Assembly: GCA_030674185.1 (NCBI GenBank)
Contig: JAPXFY010000031.1
Coordinates: 1,611,086 to 1,675,085 of the forward strand
DNA: 64,000 nucleotides
From: Monoplex corrugatus
Taxonomy: Eukaryota; Mollusca; Gastropoda; Littorinimorpha; Ranellidae
Reading direction: 5' to 3'
Shown here: positions 11,045-22,707 of the stretch, piece by piece
Layout: each line of letters opens with the position of its first letter
Numbering within the stretch: the stretch's first letter is position 1
Made by a program: the position numbers and the translations under genes
Notes under the pieces: generated by a model
Database searches by the model: none
What the model saw: only the letters and a program-made list of their open reading frames with translations
What the model was told of the DNA's origin: nothing

Positions 11045-12262
11045 GATGCTATGTGATAGGTAATATCCACAGTGATCATGGCACAAGCTTTATACCTGTA
11101 CATAAGCGTCCCCTACAGATGCCATGTGATAGGTAATATCCACAATGATCACGGCACAAGCTTTATACCTGTACATAAGCGTCCCCTACAGATGCCATGT
11201 GATAGGTAATATCCACAATGATCATGACACAAGCTTTATACCTGTACATAAGTGTATGCCACAAATGCCATGTGATAGGTAATATCCACAATGATCATGA
11301 CACAAGCTTTATACCTGTACATAAGCGTCCCCTACAGATGCCATGTGATGGGTAATATCCACTGTGATCACGGCACAAGCTTTATACCTGTACGTAAGCG
11401 TCCCCTACAGATGCCATGTGATAGGTAATATCCACAGTGATCACGGCACAAGCTTTATACCTGTACGTAAGCGTCCCCTACAGATGCCATGTGATAGGTA
11501 ATATCCACAGTGATCATGGCACAAGCTTTATACCTGTACATAAGCGTCCCCTACATATGCCATGTGATAGGTAATATCCACAATGATCATGACACAAGCT
11601 TTATACCTGTACATAAGCGTCCCCTACAGATGCCATGTGACGGGTAATATCCACTGTGATCACGGCACAAGCTTTATACCTGTACATAAGCGTCCTCTAC
11701 AGATTCCATGTGACAGGTAATATCCACAGTGATCACGGCACAAGCTTTATACCTGTACATAAGCGTCCCCTACAGATGCCATGTGATAGGTAATATCCAC
11801 AATGATCATGACACAAGCTTTATACCTGTACGTAAGCGTCCCCTACAGATGCCATGTGATAGGTAATATCCACTGTGATCATGACACAAGCTTTATACCT
11901 GTACATAAGCCTACACTACAGATGCCATGTGATAAGTAATATCCACAGTGATCATGACACAAGCTTTATACCTGTACATAAGTGTATGCCACAAATGCCA
12001 CGTGATAGGTAATATCCACAATGATCATGACACAAGCTTTATACCTGTACATAAGCCTCCCCTACAGATGCCATGTGATAGGTAATATCCACAATGATCA
12101 TGACACAAGCTTTATACCTGTACATAAGCCTACACCACAAATGCCACGTGATAGGTAATATCCACAATGATCATGACACAAGCTTTATACCTGTGCATAA
12201 GTTTATGCCACAAATGCCACGTGATAGGTAATATCCACAATGATCACGGCACAACATGCGCA
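11045..12262. repeat. 73-bp minisatellite array, about 16 copies
   Basis: The unit contains GATGCCATGTGATAGGTAAT, then ATCCACAATGATCACGGCAC, then AAGCTTTATACCTGTACATA and AGCGTCCCCTACA. Copies differ mainly at ACGG/ATGA, at ACAT/ACGT, and in the segment between AAGC and the next GATGCC (CCCCTACA, CTACACTACA or TATGCCACA). No stop-free frame spans it. Confidence 0.95.
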
Positions 12263-12269
12263 TAAAAGC

Positions 12270-12370
12270 CCAACATGCTGGCAAGATCTTGGGTAAAACC
12301 TATGTTCCATCTGAGGATCAAACCCACAACTCCTGCATCATCGGCATGATACCTGAACTAACTGAGCTGA
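12270..12370 (-). mobile_element. tRNA-like SINE head
   Basis: The minus strand shows an A-box-like AGCTCAGTTAGTTCAGG and a B-box-like GGGTTTGATCC about 40 nt apart, the layout of a decayed tRNA-derived SINE head. The body is not clear. Confidence 0.5.
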
Positions 12371-12695
12371 AGTCTTATACAGAACATCTCAGAGTCTGTT
12401 TCCTGCTCTGTTCCCATACCACTTCTTTGCATACATGCAAGTTCTTCTGGCTGATATCTGATGAAAATTGTCTTGTGAGTTTTAAGCTTTAAACCAAGTA
12501 GTGCCAGTTCCTCTGTCTTTAGCCTCCCCAGAAAGACCAACCTACCTGAACTGTCAAGGTGTCAACACGAAGAAACAAGACCTTACAGCTGCACTAAAGT
12601 ATATAAAACCAGACATTGTATGCAGCACAGGGTCCTTCTTACGAGGCATACAACCTGGAAACCTATAATCCCAAGACTGTATCAAATCAGCAGAG

Positions 12696-13493
12696 GTGTT
12701 CCGAGACTATTACGTCCGCAGAAACGATCGCAACACAAGTGGTGGAGGGGTCTTCATACTTGTGAACAAGTCACTCACCTCCAAGGAACAACCAGAATTT
12801 GTCACGGAGTGTGAGATGGAGTGGGTCAAGATCAAGCTGAAAAACCAGAAAGACCTGTACATAGGGGTGTTCTATATGAACAAGAGAAACCAGAAAGACC
12901 TGTACATAGGGGTGTTCTATATCAACAAGAGAAACCAGCGTCACCTCGGCCAGCTCCAACTTTCCCTGAGCAAAATCACTGACAACGATAAAAAACAATG
13001 TGAAATTATTATAGCCGGCGATTTCAACTGCCCAAACATCAACTGGACAACTCACACAGTCCACTCCTCAGGCAAAGATAATGAGATTCAACAGTCCTTG
13101 ATTGACATCACAACCTCTGCACTGTTAACCCAAGTACAACTGACCCCAACTCGTAGACCTAACATCCCCGACCTAGTGTTCACATCAAACCCCACCCTCG
13201 TCAAATCCTCTGTGAGTGTCCCAGGCGTATCCGACCATGACACTGTGGTAACAGACATCGACACTAAGCCCCACATCACCCACCAAAAAGCAGGTAATTG
13301 CTATAAGTTTGGGAAGGCAGACTGGGACGAGATGAAAAAGGACATGGACGACGCAGCCCACACAGTGGAAGAAGAATTCACAGCGGAGAAAGATGTGAAC
13401 ACCCTGTGGACCACATTCAAAAACCTTCTAAACAAAACCATTGAAAAAAACATCCCATCATTCATGCTGAAACAGAAATACTCACTGCCATGA
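12696..13493 (+). pseudogene. endonuclease domain of the jockey-like element
   Basis: 265 open codons of the apurinic/apyrimidinic-type endonuclease, with the catalytic GDFN and SDHD signatures. A perfect in-frame 45-bp duplication (12843-12887 and 12888-12932) repeats NQKDLYIGVFYMNKR, a local slippage event probably absent from the active element. The frame ends at 13493, and RT coding resumes in other frames. Confidence 0.8.
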
Positions 13494-14300
13494 CTGACAG
13501 CTCCTCTGAGAAAGATGCTGAAGCGCAAGAAGCGACTGTTCCAGCGTGCCAAAACCACACAAAACTGGCCTCCCTACAGACAGTTTCAAAAACACTGCAA
13601 ACGAGAGCTCCGCCGCGCAGAGGGGCAGTACATCAATGGCACCATCCAAGAGGGACTCGCCAAAATGACACTAAACCCTTCTGGTGCTTTATCAAATCCA
13701 GGAAACAAGACAACACAGGAGGAGCCCCACTAAAAGAAAACGGACAACTCTACAGCGATAGCCAGTCCAAAGCAGACATTCTCCTGAAACAATTCAAATC
13801 TGTATTCACTAAGTCAACCAGCACAGTACTGCCCACCATGAAACCTGCACCTGCTGATATAAATCCTCTTATCATTACTGCCCCTGGAGTAGCAAAGCTG
13901 CTGCAAAAACTACAGCCCAACAAATCACCTGGCCCAGACAACATCCCCGACATAGTCCTCAAAACCCTAGCTGACAACATTGCTCCTTCTCTAACCTGCA
14001 TCTTTCAAACCTCATTCAATACCGGAAGACTTCCTGAGGATTGGCTGAAAGTGAATGTCGCTTGCGCTTTCAAGAAAGGCAACCGCCATATCCCTGGAAA
14101 CTACCACCCAATTTCACTAACATCAGTACCATGCAAAATCCTGGAACATATCTCTGCCGCCACATCATGAACCATCTAGAAACACACAACGTACTTACAA
14201 ACCTCAACCATGGATTCAGATCAGGCTACTCAACTGAAACCCAACTTTAATCACAACTAACGACCTCCTGACGTCTTACGACAAAGGAAAACAAATCGAC

Positions 14301-14594
14301 ATGGCCATTTTGGATTTCTCCAAAGCATTTGACACCGTCCCCCATGATAAACTACTCCACAAGCTAACCAACTATGGAATCAAAGGACCCCTCCATGCAT
14401 GGCTCTCCTGCTTCTTAAAAGAACGCACCATGCAGGTTGTAGTAGAGGGAACATCATCTGAACCCACCACAGTAGACTCGGGAGTTCCACAAGGAATGGT
14501 GCTAGGACCCCTGCTGTTCTCGTGCCACATTAATGATCTACCGGAAGCAATCAAATCCCAAGTGCGTCTCTTTGCAGATGACTACCTTATCTAA
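14301..14594 (+). pseudogene. RT catalytic core of the jockey-like element
   Basis: 97 open codons containing RT motif A (DFSKAFDTVPH), motif B (SGVPQGMVLGPLLF) and motif C (RLFADD). A stop directly after the FADD box shows that the copy is dead. Confidence 0.8.
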
Positions 14595-15102
14595 AGAGAG
14601 ATCAAAGACTTCAGCGACCACCACACCCTCCAAGAGGACCTGAAGAACCTGGAGTCTAGGGCAGACAGATGGGGTATGCAGTTCAACGCGAACAAGTGTT
14701 ACACCATGACCCTAGCACAAAAACCAGCCTCCTTATTCTACTACTCACTAGACAACACCATACTGAAACAGGTTACCAACAACCCGTACCTCGGAATACA
14801 ATTTTCAAACGACCTTGCTGGACACACAACATCAACTCGATCAACAAAAAACACAAAAAGCCAACTACACCCTAGGTTTCCTCCGCCGTAATCTCATGCG
14901 CTGCTCAACACCCTGCAAGTGAAATGCCAATCTAGCCCTGGTCAGACCCCTTCTTGAGTATGGAGCAACCGTATGGGACCTGTACCGCAAATAGGAAGTT
15001 GAGAGAATGGAGCGCATCCAGCGATTAGCAGTACGCTTCATCGCCAGAAACTAAAGGTCTACAACACCTGGTTTTGTTACGGCTCTTCTAAAGAAGTTCA
15101 AC

Positions 15103-15447
15103 TTGCCAACTCTCCAAGAGAGACGAGAACACCTCAGACTGACTCTCTTCTACAAAATAGTGGAAGGACTGCTTCCTGCTCTACCCCCAGACAAACTGTT
15201 AACACCCCAAAAGACAGGCCGACTTATCCGCTCAAGACAGAGGACAGAATCGAAACAAAAAATCCCATTGACCACTACATCTGGAATAATGACATGCTAC
15301 AAAGTACCTGACTGTAAAACAGACCAATACAAGAACTCTTTCATCCCCAGAACCATCATCCACTGGAACCACCTCGACAGCACCACTGTGAACACCAAGA
15401 CCATAGAATCCTTTAAGGTGGTACTGGCCTCGGCCAGACGTCACTAA
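15103..15447 (+). pseudogene. C terminus of the jockey-like element
   Basis: 114 codons with the RRxHLRLTLFYKIVEGLLPALP and IIHWNHLD...ESFKVVLA motifs typical of jockey-like LINE C termini. It matches the decayed fragment at 9.3-9.4 kb in style but not in exact sequence. Confidence 0.75.
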
Positions 15448-15702
15448 AAACAATGCTGCGCACCCCCAGACTTTCTGTTGCGTTAATGCCAGATCTTTGG
15501 ATGTAGCAATGTATAATAAAGACAGATACATATACAGACGCTTGCTGAAAAACGGAAAACAAATCAAAAACACTGCTGTGGATGATGCTCAATAAATATG
15601 CTGTCATTTGATTAAAAAATGAAAGATGATAAAAAAAAACATGTTTCTTTTGTTGCGTATGATACAGCTTTTAAAAAATATGAGAAAAAGAACCAGATTT
15701 AC

Positions 15703-15800
15703 AGAAACACAGGAAACAACAGTATTTTGTACAGAAAACACAGGAAACAACAGTATTTTGTACAGAAAACACAGAAACACAGTATTTTGTACAGAAAAAA
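15703..15800 (+). repeat. 33-bp tandem repeat, three copies
   Basis: The unit ACACAGGAAACAACAGTATT plus TTGTACAGAAAAC occurs three times, the third with a short deletion. It sits between the LINE 3' end and the zinc-finger stop codon, so it would lie in the 3' untranslated region of that minus-strand gene. Confidence 0.9.
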
Positions 15801-15809
15801 ATTCCCAAC

Positions 15810-17713
15810 CTATTCACCTTGGACAACATCTGCTGAAAAGATAACACCATCACATTCATCGACAGACGAGGTCGTGATGATAATCTGGTTGAGAGCCCCT
15901 GAACCAAAGACATCGCTAGCATCCAGAACCACACCCTCAGAAGGATCATTCAAGGTCATCGGCTGCAGGTCTGAGGCGGGGGTCATCTCCACAGTCCTTT
16001 GTTGAATACCAGAAGTTGACGGTACTGACTCCATGGTGACGTAAACGGTCTGTCCCGCAAAGTCTTCCTCTGTCAAATCTGTGCTGTAAGAAGTTGAAGA
16101 AGGCTGTTCAGCAACTTCCGCAGACGGTGCGTGGTATTTCATGATGATCCCCTGTACATCGGCATTGTTTACATGGTATCCAGTCACCAAATCTTCTGTA
16201 CTGGCAGTGGGTAAATGGAATTCCTCGACAATATCCTCTGTGTTTTCAGTCCTTAAATGGCAATCAGTGACAGTATCATCGGTTTTAGAAGTATCCATAT
16301 GGTATTCAACTGCACTTCTCCCAACATTAGCACTATGTAAATGGTGTTCAGCATTCTCACTATCTACAACAGAACTGTTTAAATGGCAGTCAGTAGTATT
16401 ACTGTTTCTATTGGCACTATCTGGCGTGAAGTTGTGGATGGTTTCCCCTGAAACAAGGACAGTGTGGAGTCTGCTGTGTCTCCAGCAAGGATCTGCTGAT
16501 GGTGTCAGCAAGTTAAGATCCTGTGAATTGTCATGATCCAGCACCTGGTTTGTTTCAAAATTTACTGCAAGATGTGAAACCGTATTGCTCACACCTGCAT
16601 TCTCATGAACAAACGCATTATGAGGACGTACCAACGTTTGTGCAGGACTGTCATCATGGTAAGTATATGATTTCCATTCGGAACAGCAGCATCTTGCTGC
16701 ATCCTAGCAACATGTTGAACCAAATTTCCTTGAAGAATACCGGTCTCAGGTAAAGGTCCATGGTCAGCGGACTCATGAACATTTTCATGTTCCTGCTGTG
16801 AGGACTGTTCAGCAGCCAAAAGAAGATGAGCAATATCCTGAACTAAAGTGTCTGACGGTGCTGAGTGAAGTCCCTCTGGGTTCTGTATGACATATTGCAC
16901 AGTGCTGTCACCATTTTCCACTTTGATGATGTAGGAATTCTCGCCCAACACAGACAGAGCATTTCCCTCTAAACTGTCTTCCACATTCCGAGATGCAGAA
17001 TTCATTTCAGGATGAAGCCCGGATATGCCTTGCTGTATCATCGCTTCCTCCACATCAAATTCAACATCCTCTGGTCCAGGCTGAAGGCCATGCGCCTTCT
17101 TGCGATGCAGCACAAGAAGGATCTTTCCATGAACACCTGCTGGCAGACGTTACAGCTGAAAGGAAAGGTGTCACTATGAGCCTGAAACACATGCTGCAAC
17201 AGCTGAGTCTTGTAGAAGAACTTGTCCTCACACATGCCACAAGCCAGCTCATCAAGCTCACTGCGGTTGTATTTGAAATGAGCTCGGCGACCAGGAGGAG
17301 CTTGGAAACCTACTGGCCGTGTTCTGTAGCCATATGTTTCTCCAAGAGGGCAGGCCGGATAAAACCCGCTCTGCAACGCTGCAGTTGTGAGGAAAGATGG
17401 AGTAATGAACCTTCTCCACATGGTTGTGCAGACACTCCTTTCGAGGGAACCCCTTACCACAGTAGGCACAGTGCCACGTTTCATTCTGTGGTCCATGTAC
17501 TATGCCATATGGCGCTGGAGGTTGTTGGGATACCAGAACTTTCTCCCGCACAGCTCGCAGGCCAGCTTGGCTTCTTCGGGACCATGGATGATGGCATGGC
17601 GGTTGAGCTGAGCCTGGCGGTGAAACTTCTTGCCACAGACATTGCAGGCCAACTCCCTGATACCTAGGTGTACGTCAGCCATGTGAGTCTTCAGTGAGGC
17701 AGCCCATTTAAAC
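15810..17713 (-). CDS. zinc-finger gene terminal exon (fingers 4-9 and acidic tail), four frame breaks
   Basis: The acceptor TTGACAG|G lies before 17713. It encodes the end of finger 4, finger 5 (CNVCGKKFHRQAQLNRHAII H), finger 6 (CELCGRKFWYPNNLQRH), finger 7 (CAYCGKGFPRKECLHNHVEK then VH), finger 8 (CGMCEDKFFYKTQLLQHVFQ then AH) and finger 9 (CNVCQQVFMERSFL then LHRKKAH). The frame changes near 17500 (one base missing inside finger 6), between about 17345 and 17395 (one base extra or two missing), near 17115 (one missing inside finger 9) and near 16662 (one missing). The last segment ends at the stop at 15812-15810. Conserved finger spacing on both sides of each break shows that the breaks are recent or artefactual. 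Confidence 0.8.
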
Positions 17714-20373
17714 CTGTCAACATATTTGATAATGACAATGAAGTGGGCAGAGACTCGAACCTCAATTGGAAAGATTAAGCCCAAGGTTTCAGTTTCAATT
17801 TTATCAACATAGCGACTCCATGCTTGGAATAAGTCATTAACCCTTTGACTCCCACACCCTATTCATCAACTGCAAAAACTGAACCCTTTGACTCCCTCAC
17901 CTATCCACCAGCTTCCTGCAGGAAGCTGGTGGATAGGGTGAGGGAGTCAAAGGGTTCAGTTTTTGCTTTGCTAGCATGGTGGACTATGCAGGATTCTGGT
18001 GTACAAGGTGCAGGAGTCAAAGGATTAATGAACTAACACTGCTGGTGCCATTCAATAAGAAAAGATGTATGCGATAGTCTGTATATAAACCCTAAGCATC
18101 AGTAAATTCTTGATGTTCTATCTATGTGATACTATGCTAAGGTCTAAACAAAAAACAAACAAACAAAAAAACAAAACCCTTCTAAGACCTAACCCTGACC
18201 TGCTACCACAAAGAGACAACAACTCACAACAAACTGAACCGACTGGTCGGCAAATTCAAACCATGATTTATTCATAAGACTATCATAATAAACAATAAAC
18301 AAGCAGAGCACAAAACAAAACACACAAAAAAAACAAAATCAGTGGTCATTAAGACATCCATTACAAGGGTGACTTGGCCTTGAGACGTACGACCATCTTG
18401 GAAGCACAGGTTCAAACTTGGAGGACTAATTTCTGTTTTTAAAAAAAAAAAAAGGCAACAGCAGAGGAGATCCAAGAGTCATGACCTGGATGCAGCCAGA
18501 GCCCCATACAGCATAAGGAGTTTAACTCAATCGAGTGCAGTCTTCAGGGTCATTCTGCCCCCTCAATTCGGAGGATTTTTAGCACATTTAAAAAAAAATA
18601 TAGAAAAACAACCAAATAAAGTAGACAAAAGTAAAGTGATACAGAAAGACCAGGATTAGATCTTTACAAATAATCTTACTTTATTTATGTATTCCATGTA
18701 TTGTAAATGATGAGGTATCCAAATAGGTATCCAAAGGGGGGTAATTTTTTTTTTTTTTGATGGATATGAACACACACTGTGAAACAGTTTTAGATGAAGT
18801 CCAGAACATAATTTCTATGCCATGGATGTTTAAAATCACAATATTACTGGTAGTTGTCACTTTTTGCATACAGTTGCTCCAGAGCACAAAATGTTTACAG
18901 AATTGTGAGGTTCGACTTGCTTTCCTTGACGCCATTTGCGAAATTCGCATGTCACGGGTAGCGCTGAAAAAAGGCTACTGTTGTCTTTGTTTCACATTGC
19001 CACAAACGGTCTAAGGTAAATAACTGCTGTAAACATACCCTAGTTTCGGTTCCCAGTGAGTTTTCCCTATAACTGACGCTTCTGATTTTAAAAAAAAGTA
19101 CAAATGTCTGCCGTCGATAAATCGACGTCATGTTTCCAAGCAGTAAACGGAAGTGACGGAGATTTTCTTCCAGCACGAAGTGATTGAGTTAAGGCCAAAA
19201 CACTCACTTCACAGGGGCTTCTCCTCTGAAGACCTTCTACTGCCAGCTCTCCCCAGTACTATTAAAACCTTGAGGAGATTCAAGGAATTTTTTTTTTCTT
19301 AAAGATCATTGCACTCAGGGCGTGACCTTTGTGCTCACCTTTCTTTCTTTTCATCCCATTTTCTACGCGCTTTAATGGCCACAGACGCTGGAACAGTTTT
19401 TACAATGCAATGATGATGATGTCGATAAGGATATAACATGATGCTATGGAGTTCCATCTAGGATTGAGACTGCATGACAGGGCTGTGCTCTACGCTTGCT
19501 ATCATAATATATCCTGGCGTCAACCAGGCCCAAGAGATACAGACACCTGCAGTGTTGGCCAGAAGATTTGAACAACACCCTCAATGACCATCCAAGAATT
19601 GGATGAGACTCGACTGTGTGGTCCCAGTCTTCCCAATGAGCTTATAGTACGCCCAACTCTGGGTAAGAGCCGGTTAGAGCCAAAAAATTCCACAATGATT
19701 CTTGAAGGTACTAATACGGATTCGAACCCACAACATTCAGTTGGCAGTCCGTAACGCTAACCACTATACGACGGCGACTGGTCAGGTTCAAGGAATCTGC
19801 TGGACAATTGCTGACAGATTTGGGTAAGTGCATAAGGAATAGTCAGAACACAATTAACTCCTCTTGAACAAAGCCCAAACAAACTTTAACACCCACAAAC
19901 AGATTGAAACACTTACTTGGCAGAGCAGATGGAGCAGACGTGACCTTGACCTTTCACAAGGTGTACACCGCGGACATGTTGTTTTACCAGCAGCATGTTG
20001 GCAAAGGTCTTCCCACACTGGTCGCACTGCATGTCACCCGTCTTCAACAAACATTACAATCTATTCACAACACAGCTGGGTATAGCGTAGACTGCAGGCA
20101 GCATGCATAAAATGATTCTCTTGGTGGGGTTCACACATGTGCAAATTCATACAGCCAAATTGAAGTTGGGAGCTGTACCTCTATATTAACCTTTTGATTC
20201 TCGCACCCTGCCCACCAGCATCGTGCACTGTCAACCGAGCTAGCAAAGCAAAAATTAACCCTTTGATTCCCTCATCCTACCCACCAGCTTCCTGCAGGAA
20301 TCCAAGATTAGTTTTTGCAGTTGGTTGATAGGTGCAGGAGTCAAGGGTTAACCATGCCTCACATGATATGACC

Positions 20374-20417
<44 letters not shown>

Positions 20418-21188
20418 AGTGCCCTGCCACATGGCGTTGGCGATCATGGCCCTCCATATGCATCTATCCCTTGTTGCTGCAAGCACATCTTCCACCCTCT
20501 CTGTCCTCAGCCACTGTGCAAGTCCGTCCAATATTTTTTCTCTCACGTGGAAAAAAATACCTCTTGCTGAGTCAAAGTGTTCATTCATGGAACACCTCCA
20601 GTTAATCAGGTTTAGTTATATGAAATTGCAGTATAAGGAAAAGCATAGTAGACCAGAGAGAAAATATTGGCGGGCTTGCAGAGTGTTGAGGACAGAGAGG
20701 TGGGAGATGTACTGCAGCAACAAGGGATAGATTCATATCGCCAACGCCATGTGGCAGGGTACATGATGATGATGATGATGATCAGGTTATCTGATCAGTG
20801 CAAGACTGTGCAGTGTGCACATTTTTATGTGTGTTCATGTAAGGGTGTTTTGTATTTATAATTGTTATCATAAATTGTTCCTGCGCAGTGTTATTCTCCA
20901 AATTCAATTGGACTAACACATGATCAGACTTTTCAATAGAGCACAGACAACTCAAGCTGTTAGATGAGCTGAGCACACTCCACTGTTGCTGTACAGTGTA
21001 CATCTTTGTTAGGTGTGCATGCTGGACATTTTCATGTTTTCATAAGCCAGCCACTGACATGACTCACAGGATCTTCACTGTGCGCATTTGATATTCTGCA
21101 AGCTTACATATATGAAAGGTTTGTGTATGTGTGTGCATGAGTCTGTGTGTGTGTGTTTGTGTATGTGTTGTATGTGTGTGTTATGTGT

Positions 21189-21245
<57 letters not shown>

Positions 21246-21253
21246 AGCATGTG

Positions 21254-21337
<84 letters not shown>

Positions 21338-21375
21338 TATGTACGTCTGTGTCTGTGTATCTGTGTGCGTGTGCA

Positions 21376-21459
<84 letters not shown>

Positions 21460-22656
21460 GCATGCTGTGTATACATGTGCATGTGTGTTTCTGCATTTAT
21501 GTGTGTGTGAGAGTACACAAGTGTATGCATGTTGCATGTGCCCATGTACTTGTCTACAAATATTCCAGACCTCACCTTAAAATGTGCCTTATCCTCATGC
21601 AGCTGCAGCTGGAGGCGGTTTTCAAACTGCTTGTCACACAGGGAGCATTTGGTCACGGACAGCTTCTTCAGCTCCAGGAGATACTTCTCCAAATCTTTCT
21701 CCCGGCCATGGAACTTCTTCACGTGCAGGGTCACCCCAGTGAAGTCGCAGAACTTTCGTCGACAGTACTTGCATGAAGCCTTCCTCTCTCTGTTGCGTTT
21801 GCGTCGAGCAAAGGCCGGTAGACCTGCCACATCAATTTTCATTCGCTTTTTCCCTGAGGGCTGTTTCACTCTCAGTTCTGGTGTGGATGCCAGATGTGGA
21901 GGTTGTCCACATTTTCTCTTTGTAGGGAAAGATAAAGAAGACTGCCAGTTATTTTGTGCAACAGGTTTGGTAAAATTCTCTCCAGTTTCAGTTCTACTGT
22001 CTGACTCTGTCAAAAAATGACTGACACCACTACGTTGGTGGTCTCCCTGGTCCATGGTTCCATCATCCGATATCCATTCATTTCCTTCCCGGGTCTGCTG
22101 TTTTCCTTGGGCGTAATTCTTTTCTGCAGGAACTTTGAAAGTGGGAAGGTACTCTTCATCTTCTGCTTCCTCCACATCTGACTCAGAATCGCCAAATATA
22201 GATGATGGCAGCTTTTTGCCTCTGAGGCTGTAAGGGCGTGTTGGTATCAGCGGCTGACCTTTGGCTTGGTTCTGAACAGGCTGATCTGTAACAGCGCCAG
22301 TGTAAATGTATGTGAGTGGATGAAAATCTCTCAGTTTGCTTTTGTATTAATCTACAGACTTTTATTTCAGTTTGGATTGTATGAACAGTAAGAGTCAATC
22401 ATTCATATATCATATTAAGACTTTTAAGAGCATAATACATAATCTATGATTGGACACAGATCTTAATTTCGAAAAGGCACTTCAAAGTGAAAGTGTCAGT
22501 AAAACTAGAACGAAAAGATGACTTTTCAAAATTCTCTCTCTCTCTCTCCCCTACCACACACACACCATCACACACACACACACACACCACATACACACAC
22601 ACACACAACACACACACACACACACACACACAACACACACACCACACACACACACA

Positions 22657-22707
<51 letters not shown>

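Larger units (their letters stand above)
12553..15620 (+). mobile_element. jockey-like non-LTR retrotransposon, full span but broken
   Basis: Endonuclease then reverse transcriptase read across several frames. EN motifs: NCQGVNTKKQDL near 12560, IIIAGDFNCPNINW near 13005-13045 and GVSDHDTVV near 13228. RT motifs: KSPGPDNIPDIVLK near 13925, LDFSKAFDTVPHDKLLHKL near 14305, SGVPQGMVLGPLLFSCHIND near 14480 and RLFADDYLI followed by a stop near 14590. C-terminal sequence ends at 15447. A 3' untranslated part with AATAAAG near 15515 runs to an A-rich end near 15600. At least four frame breaks and several stops mark it as inactive. Confidence 0.85.
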
